Positions 1-9,436 of a DNA stretch of 64,000 nucleotides are shown piece after piece (within the stretch, counting starts at the first letter, position 1; the number at the start of each line of letters is the position of its first letter). The stretch lies in NCBI GenBank assembly GCA_947846985.1, contig CANTUZ010000025.1:8740100-8804099 (forward strand), read 5' to 3'. A model generated the notes under the pieces. That model was not told where the DNA came from and made no database searches. It saw nothing but the letters and a program-made list of their open reading frames with translations. Made by a program: the position numbers and the translations under genes. Source of the DNA: Fratercula arctica (Eukaryota > Chordata > Aves > Charadriiformes > Alcidae).

Positions 1-500
1 CAGTATATACTGCTTCAGATAGTCTCAGGTTCCAATTTGATGCATGGACCTTTGTGACTCTTTTAATTAATCCATTGATCTGTTCTACCATTCCATTTGC
101 CTGGGGGTAATAAGGGGTATGGAAGACCCAGTCAATACCTTCCCCTTTTGCCCATTCCTGGACAATGGTTGCTGTGAAGTGTGAACCATTTTCACTTTGG
201 ATGGCAGAAGGCATAAGTAAAGTACTAAACCATTCCTTTAGCACTTGAACCGACCATTCTCCAGAAACTGTCATGGTTACGGTGGCTTGGGTCAATCCTG
301 ACACCACCCCTACACCTACTAGAATATATCTATACCGATTAGACACTTTAAATGGCCCAATATAATCAATTTGCCAAGTTTGCCAGAGTGTTTTCCCTGC
401 CCTAATATGTAAAGGCGGGGCTTGATTTGGATGATCCATTTTTAATCGCAGACGACACTGTGGACAGTGTGTTATTGTCCTTTCACAGTCAGACAGTGTA
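1..500 (-). pseudogene. ERV integrase fragment, runs off left edge
   Basis: Reading leftward from about 500, an open frame gives the CxxC half of an integrase zinc finger (HCPQC), then the catalytic core start WQIDYIGP, a second block QSENGSHF, and the third-acid region ANGMVEQ. In the related + strand pol at 2303-5516 the second block reads QSDNGSHF, so the second catalytic Asp is Glu here. The frame is open to the window edge. It resembles the ERV-1 integrase but is clearly diverged, so it is a separate, older copy. Upstream of the zinc finger it joins abruptly to the inverted-repeat segment at 490-712; the rest of gag-pol is missing. Confidence 0.85.
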
Positions 501-712
501 GCTGGTGTTGTGTGAAAGGGGCAAAGCGGTTTTGGGAGAAAATAAACCCCCTTGCGTTCTAACACTCCTCACCGAGGTGGGAGGCTAGGTGCGGCTGGGT
601 TTAAATTCTGAGTGATGCCCAATTCAGCACTGTCAGTCCAATCGCGTTTAATATGTATTAAACTATTACTAATAGTGGACTGCACCTTCAGTCTAGTTGT
701 GCTCATGAACTG
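490..712 (-). repeat. Left arm of a ~215 bp inverted repeat bracketing ERV-1
   Basis: The reverse complement of this stretch aligns with 9217-9436 over its whole length. I count about ten substitutions plus a 12 bp insertion in the right arm near 9260. It begins 5 nt before the ERV-1 primer site and ends where the minus-strand integrase fragment starts. Position and content suggest LTR U5-type sequence in the wrong orientation for a 5' LTR. Confidence 0.85.
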
Positions 713-716
713 AATT

Positions 717-735
717 TGGCGTAGTCGGCAGGATT
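717..735 (+). other. Primer binding site, tRNA-Ser type
   Basis: TGGCGTAGTCGGCAGGATT is complementary to the 3' end of a vertebrate serine tRNA of the type whose acceptor ends in CGACTACG plus CCA. I judged this from the known tRNA end, not from a search. The gag ATG lies only 3 nt downstream. Confidence 0.75.
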
Positions 736-738
736 GCC

Positions 739-2306
739 ATGGATAAACTGCTGCAAAAATATGATTGTGCCCCTTCCCAGGCTGGGAAGGACTGGGCCCA
801 AAAATTTTGGAAGGATGAAGAGAAAGTGGTGGAACGTATTGAAGAGTGTCGAGCTTCACTAAAGCTCGGAACAGGGAAAGGCAAGGGTGTGATTTGTGCG
901 GTGTTAGGCGCCTGTTTATCTTGTGCACAACAAGAAGCTAGGGAAACCCCTGCTCCTAATCTGATCTCAGCCGTAGAATATGCAACACTGAAATCGGAGA
1001 ATGAGGTGCTGAAGTCATCATTAGCTTTTCAGAAGGAGACAGGAGAAAAATTAAGAACTCAAGTTGATGAGCTTGTGAGTGAGAATGAATGTTTAGGAAA
1101 CCAAAATGCTCGACTTGGGAGTGAAAATCTCCAACTTAAAATGTTATTGGAAAGGGTGACTGGGCTCTTAGATAAAATGCAGCCCTCGACCCAGGTCCAA
1201 CAAATTCGTAAGTTAATGTGTTATCCAAATTCCGGAACCCAGACCGGAGATTTTTGGTCTAATAGTGAGGATGAGGAAGAAGATGAGGAGGAAAGGACTT
1301 TTACTTTGAAACCCCAAGTCTTTCCTTTACGTCCTCTGGTTAAAACTGAAACCGCGGTTGATGATGATGATGAAGTCCACACCACTGTGCGTACTGTTCC
1401 GTGGACACCAACCGAGTTAGCGAAAATAAGGGAGAAATATTCGAGGCGGCCAGAAGAATCAGCTGTTGAGTATGTGTGGCGAGTTTCTTCTGAAGGGGGA
1501 GATATAGAATTATGTTGAGTGAGGAGGAAGCAGGAGACTCTTGGGGACCGGGAGTGTTTTTAACTACTATGCCCGGGGATCATGATTATTCCCTAACTGC
1601 TCGAGCAGCCTATTGGGCCGGTGGTATGGATCCGCGAGAGAGGGGGGAGCCGTTAGGGATTAGAGCTACAGGCTACTCTGATCTGTTTGCAGCTGCGCGG
1701 AAAGCAGCTTGTCTGCAAGCCATGTATGACAGAGGGGAATTTCGGAAATCCCCAATGTCAGCCCCTGTCGACCCTGATAGATTAGCCCCTCTCATCCGTG
1801 GTCTTCCCGATTGCCTGAAACCATTCGTTGTCCACACTCAAGATCGCATATGAGATGCTCGGAGTGCTCAGAGGTGGAGCCGTCGTAACTACATGCCCAC
1901 CTGGAACGAATATGTACAGGAAATAGATCAATATGGGCGCCGAATGGGCTGGGCCAACCTAACTAGTGAAAAATCCTCCAAACTCCCACGAAAAGTTCAC
2001 CAAGTCCAAACTCACACTCAAAACCCTAAATCGGAGGGAAGGTTTAAGCCTGATAAGGACCGAAACGAGTTGTGGCGTAAAGCCCTACAATTAGGGGTGC
2101 CCCGACAATTCTTGCATGGTGTCCCTACAGGAGATCTCCGTACGCTAGTCCAATCTCTAACTAGAAAGAATAATTCGGCTGGGGAGAAAAGTCTAACAAG
2201 AGAATCCCCAAGTTGTGAGAAAATTGTGCCTTCTGCACTGGAGCGTAATTTGATTGATTTGTCAGAGCCCCAATCAAAAAACTCCTATCCCCGGGGAGGG
2301 CAGTGA
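739..2306 (+). pseudogene. gag: ERV-1 gag (coiled-coil type), frameshifted
   Basis: The first frame (739-1518) starts at an ATG in good context (GCCATGG) and encodes about 259 residues. Residues about 75-150 form a leucine/glutamate/asparagine-rich heptad region predicted to be a coiled coil, followed by an acidic run near residues 175-185. The frame then shifts. A second frame overlaps from 1512, stops with TGA at 1851-1853, and reopens to 2306; this part is capsid-like in position. I see no CCHC zinc knuckle. A coiled-coil N-terminus without a zinc knuckle resembles ERV-L/spuma-like Gag more than alpha-, beta- or gammaretroviral Gag, but exact homology was not tested. The next ORF (protease) overlaps its end by 4 nt. 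Confidence 0.75.
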
Positions 2307-5300
2307 GCCACCCTGCCCGACGGGTACTAGCGATCCAATGGCTCTCTCATAAAGACTCCAAACCTGTTATTGTAATTCCTGTTGGACCCCGAAAGATGTC
2401 GGTAAAGTTTATTATTGATACCGGAGCCCAAATGTCCGCAATTACTAACGAAACAGCACAACTTCTAGGTATAAATCCCACCCAACGCAGAGTCAACTTC
2501 ACAGGAATTGACGGTGTGGTAAAAACATGCCCCACCGCAAAAATTAACCTCTGGTTGCCAGGAGAGCAGCGAATGACTAGGGCAGAAGTGCTGGTGGGTG
2601 CCTCGCGTACTAACCTCCTAGGGTTTGATGTGCTGCGTGGGCGAATGTGGAAATTTCCAGATGGGACTGTGTGGAGTTCTGCAGGACGCGAAAAAGGATT
2701 AGACACAGTGAAACTGAGTCTATTAGAAACTTCTATACCTTTGCCTCCCTCTAAAATTACCAACGTCTGGCAGTATCCACTGCCTGCAGCTGCACTTGCA
2801 GGAGCAGACGGGGTGGTATCAGATTTAGAAAAAAGAGGCATCATTAAGAGGACTCACTCACCTTATAATTCACCGGTGTGACCAGTAAAGAAACCAACGG
2901 GGCAATGGCGTTTCACAGTAGATTACCGAAAGTTAAACGCCAACACTGCACCCCTGACCGCCGCGGTTCCAAATATTGCTGAAATTGTGACAATGATACA
3001 AGGAGCTGCCCATCCTTGGATGGCTGCCTTAGATGTTAAAGACATGTTTTTTATGATTCCCCTCCTTGAGCAAGACAAAGCGCGGTTTGCATTCACGTGG
3101 AAAGGAGTCCAATATACCTTTAACCGACTTCCACAAGGATACAAGCATTCCCCCACTATTGCTCATAATGCTTTAGCTAAAGTGCTATCAGAGATCCCTG
3201 TTTCACAGGGATGTATGGTATACCAATATATTGATGACATCCTAATAGGGGGAGAGAACCAAGAAAGTGTTAAAGACATGATGGAAAACATCCGAAAAAC
3301 ATTACTGGATTTAGGATTGGAAATTCCAGACTCAAAGTGTCAGGGACCTGCACAGGAAGTTAAATTCTTGGGGGTCTGGTGGATTAAGGGAGCTGCTTCC
3401 ATCCCTCAGGACACCCTGAAAAAAATAGAACATGGACAGAATCCTTCCAGCGCAAAGGAGTTACAGCAAGTTCTGGGAACTTTAAGTTTATTGGCGTAAA
3501 CATATCCCTGGATTTTCCATCATTGCTTGCCCCCTTTATAGTTTGCTCAAAAAGGGTAAATCCTGGGAGTGGACTGAACAACATACTAATGCCCTGGAAT
3601 TGCTAATAAAGGAGCTAAGGTTATTCCAACAACTCGGTCCTATACATCCAACTGACCCTGTCCATGTAGAGTGGGGGTTCAGTGAACATGGTTCTCATTG
3701 TAACTTATGGCAGAAGGGACCAGCAGGACCAGAGAGACCATTAGAATTTAGCTCTCACTCCTTTAATGATACTGAGAGCAGATATTCAGACCTTGAGAAG
3801 GGTTTACTGTCCCTAGTGAGAGCGTTGCAATGAGCAGAGCAGATAAGGAGGGAACAGAGTGTGATCGTTCGGGGACCTTTCTGCCTCCTAGATGTGGTCC
3901 ATAAAGGGACAGCACCACCAGCCGGCATTGCCCAGAAACCCACAGTTCGAAAGTGGTATGCTTATTTAGAAGGCATGAATGAAATCATGCCAGTCTCTGA
4001 AGGTAGTGTTAAAGTATCCAAGCTCCAGAAGGATATAGATGGTGCCCTATTGCTCCAATCACCACCAAACAGACCATCTCCGATCCAAGAAGCACCTCCT
4101 CTGAAGGAAGGCAGTGATCTTGCAGGAGTGTGGTTTACTGATGTGTCATCTCACCGCGAGAACAATAAGTGGAAATACAAGGCCGTAGCACTGGAAGCAG
4201 CAATGGGAGAAAGAGCAATTGAAACAGGAGAAGGTAGTGCACAAGTAGGGGAACTCAGAGCTGTCCTACTAGCTGCACAACATGGGGCTACTTACATTTA
4301 CACTGATTCATATGCTGTTTTTAAAGGAGCCACTGAATGGATAGGTCACTGGGCAGCCAATGATTGGCAGGTGAACAGAGTCCCAATTTGGGAGACGGAT
4401 AGTTGGAAGCAACTGTTAGAAATAGGAGGACAGAGAGCATTGCACATTGGTTGGGTAAAAGGCCATGATCGTTCAAACTCGATCACTGCTCAGTTCAACC
4501 AACAGGTAGATAGCCTCACACGGCTGCAGCAAATTGATATTGTAGATGATGGTCAGGAATGGGAACGCTTACTCGAATGGCTGCATGTTAAGCGTGGCCA
4601 CACAGGCTGTGCTGACCTGTATCAGGAAGGTCTAGCCCGGGGGTGGCCTGTATCAGCTAAGCTGTGCGAACAAGTAGTAACTGCCTGTTCACAATGTCAC
4701 CTACGACTCAATAAAGATCATCCGAGTAAGGCGCCTCCCTTACACATTCGGGACAAGAAAACATTGTGGCATTCATGGCAGATTGATTATATTGGGCCCT
4801 TAAGATCATCAGGTGAGAAAAGATACATCCTAGTAGGAGTGGAGATTATCTCCGGCCTCACTATGGCCACCAGCTTCAAATCAGCTACCGGGGACAACAC
4901 AGTGAAAGGTCTAAAAGGGTGGTTCAGCACACTTCCCCTTCCCGAAGAAATTCAAAGTGATAATGGTTCACACTTTACCGCTACGGTGGTACAAGACTGG
5001 GCCAAAGAAGAAGGGATTTGATGGGTATTTCATACACCCTATTATCCTCAGGCTAATGGCATTGTTGAACGCACCAATGGATTGGTTAAGCGTTTTGCAA
5101 AAACTCATGAACCTGGTTGGCATTTGCGATTGGATGATGCCATCTATCAATTAAATAACAGATGGAGTGGAGACGGCTGTCCTAAAATGAAAGCTTTCTG
5201 TGTATTTACCAATATCATCACTCCAAAAGTTCCCAATGAATCGGGAAAATACCTAGGAAGATTTCACCCTGGGCAACCAGTGTTAGTGAAAATGCCTCAA

Positions 5301-5516
5301 ATTGGAACGGTACCAATGGTGCTGGCTACTCCCAAAATCCCCATGCATGGGAAGCCAAAGACTGTTCAGGGAAGATACACCGGATCAGTACTCGGTGGAT
5401 CTCGCCCTCTTTTTAACCCTGTCGGTCAAATAAGACCGAGCAGATTTTCTTTTCCTTTGTGTCTTACAGGAACCTTAGATGAACTGTACGTGGACAGATG
5501 GACTGGCTTACGCTAA
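2303..5516 (+). pseudogene. pol: ERV-1 pol: protease, RT, RNase H, integrase; broken
   Basis: Domains in order: retropepsin with IIDTGAQMS near 2416; reverse transcriptase with LDVKDMF (about 3030) and QYIDDIL (about 3225); RNase H with FTDVSS, GELRA and YTDSY (about 4135-4310); integrase zinc finger GHTGC...CSQC (about 4600-4700); core WQIDYIGP, QSDNGSHF and IVERTNG (about 4780-5080). Breaks: TGA at 2879-2881, a frame change near 3487, TGA at 3831-3833 and TGA at 5019-5021. The motifs themselves are conserved, so the copy is not very old. No dUTPase was seen. The 3' end overlaps the micro-ORF that starts at 5479. Confidence 0.9.
5446..5469 (+). promoter_or_regulatory. Predicted splice acceptor for ERV-1 env mRNA
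   Basis: A pyrimidine-rich run (TTTTCTTTTCCTTTGTGTC) ends in TTACAG at 5469. The first ATG downstream is that of the micro-ORF at 5479, the next useful one is env at 5606. A matching tract ending in TTTGCAG occurs at the same place in ERV-3 (35779). The partner donor would be the GGGTAAG inside the LTR. Confidence 0.6.
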
Positions 5517-5604
5517 CCTTGAGTGTCTCCAAGGAATCCTGACATTGATCCTGGCAGTAATATTATTCTTATTATGTATGGCTATCTGCAGACCTAAATT
5601 CTAA
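5479..5604 (+). CDS. Micro-ORF: 41-residue single-pass membrane peptide upstream of env
   Basis: This ATG opens a 41-codon frame that overlaps the end of pol and stops 1 nt before the env ATG. The N-terminal third is polar with a possible glycosylation site (NCT at residues 2-4) and the motif LEC. A hydrophobic stretch at residues about 19-37 is long enough to cross a membrane, and the peptide ends with PKF. It would be the first ORF after the predicted splice acceptor, so an env mRNA could be bicistronic. A homologous frame, with the same NCTW, LEC, QG and PKF landmarks, sits at 35780-35919 in ERV-3 although the two env genes differ. Function is unknown. It could be an accessory protein or an env leader piece; no family is recognised. 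Confidence 0.6.
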   Translation: MNCTWTDGLAYANLECLQGILTLILAVILFLLCMAICRPKF

Positions 5605-5605
5605 A

Positions 5606-8237
5606 ATGACAAATTGGCAGATGCAATTGATGCTATTCAGTTTTACCTTTTTATTCCCTGTTGTTTGTAGTCAAAGAGACCCAGAGTGGCCATGGTCTCA
5701 AGCTTTTGTTAAACACAATGCGATGGCAGGAACAAGTAAGGAAAAATTGAGTTTGGCCACTGTAGTTCTACATGAAAACAAGATGTTTTCAAAACATGAG
5801 TGGACCTGGAATAGTTGGTACCCAACCCTGAAAGGTAGGGCGGGAGAGGAAGTCCAAGTAGGATGTAGAATGATCAATGGCTCAAATCATGAGAAAGCCA
5901 CCAGGATAGAAATACTTTGCCCTCAAAACCCATGCTCAGTGACAAAAAAGCACTGCATCACTGACAAGTGGGATTGCTGGTATAATTTCACTCTTGTGGA
6001 ACCCACTTTTGTAACTTGTCATTGGCCACAGAATGAAATAGCACTGCTATTCGAATTCAAGATAGATGTAGTCGAACCTGACCCAACTACACAGCCACTG
6101 CCACTATCTGAAACCCCTGACACTGACCACACTGACACCTTGTTGAGTGGGCTTAAAAATCTGCCCCTTGATAATGAGCTTTGGGATAATGCATTGTCAC
6201 GGTACACTGCAAGCACTGGGACACCAGAAAACATAAGAGATTTAAATCTCTCCACTCTGGTTATACAAGGAAGCGATGTATATTCCAGAGAGAAATGGAG
6301 ATGGAATGAATCACTTTGAATGGCAAAAATCGAGGCCGCCCTTGGAAAGAGAATACACATTGGTTGTCGATTTATCAATGGGTCTACCCACCACAGGCCA
6401 ACTGTAATTAAAACCATCCATGTAGACTCTACCAAACCGGACAAATACAACACTGATTGTTAAAAATTACGGAGCCAAATTCAGATTGCTGGCACAATTT
6501 CACTTTTATCAGTAGTGTATTGTATTTGGGGTTACAAGGGCACAGAATTGTCATTTGAATTTATGATTGACTCTAATACATCTGAACCTGCTGAAATGAA
6601 TCCAGAACCTACACCCCCACAAACTCTCAAAGCTGTACCTACTCAGCCCTCCATTAGTCTAACTCCTTACACCTTCAACATTGGCCCTTATGTTATTAAA
6701 CACACAGGTCAACAATGGATATTATTCAATCCAACATATTCCCTCAAACGAGTAGAACTGTCAATGCAGATTAATATCTCTGTGATCAAACCCACCTGCT
6801 CACCATTCCTCAGTACATCTTATGCAGGATGGTCGGCATGGTTACACAAGACGAACTCTTGCCACTTCACAACGACTGAAGAGAGATGTGGCTGGTATCT
6901 TGGGAACAGGACTGGGAGTCCTAAATAGTATAGATGCTGAGATACTTGCCAACAAACTAGTCACAACCACTAGTGATCTAGACAAATTAAGACATCCCCT
7001 ACAGTCCTCTCTATCAGCATTAGGAAACCACCAATGGCTTTTGTCGAATATATTGCCTCAGTGGGAAGAAACAAGTGAAAAAGACCATCAGCTGATCACA
7101 GATGCACTTGGTACAACCCAAAACAATGTTTCCTTGGCTCTTAGTTGTATCCAAGCCCAATTGTGGATGCAATCTATGACAGCCGCAATCATAAGGGAAG
7201 GTGAAGAAGGCACCTTACCCACCGAAATTCGAAAAGTAATGTGGGATAACACAATTGAATTTGAGAAAAAATATCAGTCCTGGTGGTACCTGGTTAATTT
7301 CACCTATGATCCCATTGAGAGCAAGGCCACAGCTTTTGTCTTAACAATACGCAATGCTCTGGTATACACCATATACCCAATCATCGCACTGGGGTTGAAT
7401 CACCATGGAGCCATACTCTATCCAATAGAGCACAGAGTGTGGGCACAACAAAATGAGAATAAATGGCAAACTGTTGATGTTGACGCATGCATTTCACGAG
7501 ACCAACAAGGATTCATTTGTGAGAGTAATACTCTCAAAGCACAAGACATTTGTCTTGACACCAACCAAAACGTTTGTCATTTTGAGATACATCCCGATGA
7601 AACCCCAGAAACTGTGCTTGTATATATTGGGAAAGGGTGCGTTTGCATGAGGTCTCCCTGTAGGCTTGTATTCGTAGATGACATAGTAGTTGATATAAGT
7701 AATCACTCAAATCTTTGTGCTTGTAACTTTACTAACATTATTGGATGTGACTTTGATTATTCAGCTCCTGTTACGTCTTTTCAGTTGCTACATTCTAATT
7801 ATACATTGATCCGAGATTTGTTGCCTACCCCTATCGGAATGAATCTCTCACTGGTGAACAAGCTGCTACAACATGATGACTTGAAGCAACTGTTGAAAGA
7901 GGCCCAAGAAAACGGACAAAGAACTTTAATTACTGTCCATCATGATGTTGAAGAAATACACCAAGTACTGGAAAGAGTCAAGAAAGATGGAGGACATGAA
8001 TGGTGGGACACTCTTTTTGGATGGTCGCCAACAGCTACAGGAATCTTTAACAAGATGCACCATCCTGTTGTTGTTTTACTAGTACTCACTATGTTGTGCT
8101 TTGCTTTGACAGTTGTTTTGTATGTTAAACGATGGATTATGATGAAAAGCTTAACTCGCTTGATCGCTCCACAAGATGTATTTGTGCTTGATAACCCTCA
8201 CCTCAAGAGCACATCTGATATTCCCAATCAGTTTTAA
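5606..8237 (+). pseudogene. env: ERV-1 env: duplicated SU domain and large cysteine-rich TM subunit
   Basis: The ATG follows the micro-ORF stop by 1 nt. A hydrophobic signal peptide spans about residues 8-22. The surface subunit holds two similar domains, about 5740-6080 and 6249-6580. They share GCR(M/F)INGS, DCW(Y/H)NFT and FEF(K/M)ID landmarks, so they look like a tandem duplication. Breaks: TGA at 6317-6319, TAA near 6462, at least one frame change inside domain 2, and another near 6880. A basic cleavage-like site RLKR is followed by a glycine-rich, fusion-peptide-like stretch (about 6880-6925). The transmembrane subunit (frame 6822-8237, open for 471 codons) is long, has many cysteines, no CX6CC motif, and a membrane anchor at about 8060-8125. 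A large TM like this recalls spumavirus-type organisation more than gammaretroviral; exact family is uncertain. Confidence 0.8.
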
Positions 8238-8278
8238 ATATCGTGGAGCTTGAGTGACTGTAGTCACAGGGTGGATTA

Positions 8279-9216
8279 TGTGGAATAATTACTAAATTGG
8301 CTAAAAATACAAAAGTACAGCATTGTTCACACATTAAGGAAAAGTATAAAATCAAGAGGCTTCTGAGGTAGAGAGCAGCTGCAGCTGGCATGCAAAGAAT
8401 TCAACATCTGTGATTCCCTGTGCAATATTCCTTGCGAAGCAACACAGGGAATGGAGTGGGATGGAAATTCTACGGCCAAGCCCTGTGATGATCCAACAGA
8501 TATGGGAACGAGATGGTACTATAGAACCGATAAGCTGCCCATTTACCACCCTGAGCCAACATTTTGTCAAATTTTGATGAAATGCTGTCCTTTGTGCGAA
8601 CTTTGCTCATTATAATGTCATTATAATACCAAAACACACCTCCATCCCAAAGGCTACCTGCCTCCAAGGTGCGACCACTCCTCCTTGAGTCTGCGCCCTG
8701 AATTTTTTGTAAACTATACCTTTAAATGTGAAGCGAGAGAATTTTACACTAATCATAATTAAAGTATTTATGACTAAAGTCACTCAAACTCCACCTTGAA
8801 GGTAACAAATAGTATAAAAATAGCCCAAGAAAGGGGGGATACCCAGGGAAGACACCATCGCGAAAAACTCCATCACTGACTCCCGGGATCAGTCGACAGG
8901 CTGAGCCTTTCTTCCCCCCCACAGGGACGCCTTTGGGTAAGACTCAGATTATACCGAGTGCTTTCTTGGGAAACTTCGAAATTTCTCTAGAGAATCTCTA
9001 TCCTACATTTATAGCCAGGCTGTATCATTTATAACTTTGTCACGCGTTTTGTATACTTAACAATACTTCCATTTGCACGTGCTTTGCAGACAGTGTATTT
9101 ATCACCGGCAATCCTAAGAACCTATCTATCTGTTGTTTAAATAAACTGCACTGTTTAAGTAGCTAGTCATTTTGGTTTCTCACTGAACGCGACCAAAGAC
9201 TCGAGAGTGGCCGTGC
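8279..9216 (+). repeat. ERV-1 3' LTR
   Basis: It follows a purine-rich GGGTGGATTA and starts TGTGGAAT, as does the ERV-3 LTR at 37461 after a near-identical tract. TATA-like TATAAAAA is at 8812-8819. A strong splice donor (TTTGG/GTAAG) lies at 8937, preceded by a pyrimidine tract ending CACAG at about 8923. AATAAA is at 9140-9145. The right boundary is uncertain because the 5' LTR is absent; I place it where the inverted repeat begins. Confidence 0.65.
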
Positions 9217-9436
9217 TAGTTCATGAGCACGACTAGACTGAAGGTGCAGTCCACTATTAGCGTATCCAAATCGTAATAGTTTAATACATATTAAACATGA
9301 TTGGACTGATAGTGCTGAATTGGGCATCACTCAGAATTTGAACCTAGCTGCACCTAGCCTCCCACCTCGGTGAGGAGTGTTAGAACGCAAGGGGGTTTAT
9401 CTTCTGCCAAAACCGCTTTGCCTCTTTCCACGCAAC
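9217..9436 (+). repeat. Right arm of the inverted repeat bracketing ERV-1
   Basis: Matches the reverse complement of 490-712 at about 95% by eye, with a 12 bp insertion near 9260. It may be the tail (U5) of the 3' LTR. It runs directly into CR1 sequence near 9437. Confidence 0.8.

Larger units (their letters stand above)
717..9216 (+). mobile_element. ERV-1: env-bearing endogenous retrovirus without a direct 5' LTR
   Basis: Order: primer site (717-735), gag (739-2306), protease-RT-RNase H-integrase (2303-5516), splice acceptor (5446-5469), micro-ORF (5479-5604), env (5606-8237), polypurine-like tract (about 8266-8278), 3' LTR (8279-about 9216). The pol style and the gag coiled coil suggest a class III (ERV-L/spuma-like) or related lineage. 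An env in such an element is less usual. Every long gene has stops or frameshifts, so the copy is dead. The 5' LTR is missing and replaced by an inverted segment. Confidence 0.85.

Noticed and set aside
2347..2844. 165-codon minus-strand frame
   Set aside because: Shadow of the ERV-1 protease; no domain of its own.
2879..5021. Selenocysteine or programmed read-through at the three TGA codons in ERV-1 pol
   Set aside because: They fall inside conserved domains, and a frameshift and other stops are present; ordinary decay is simpler.
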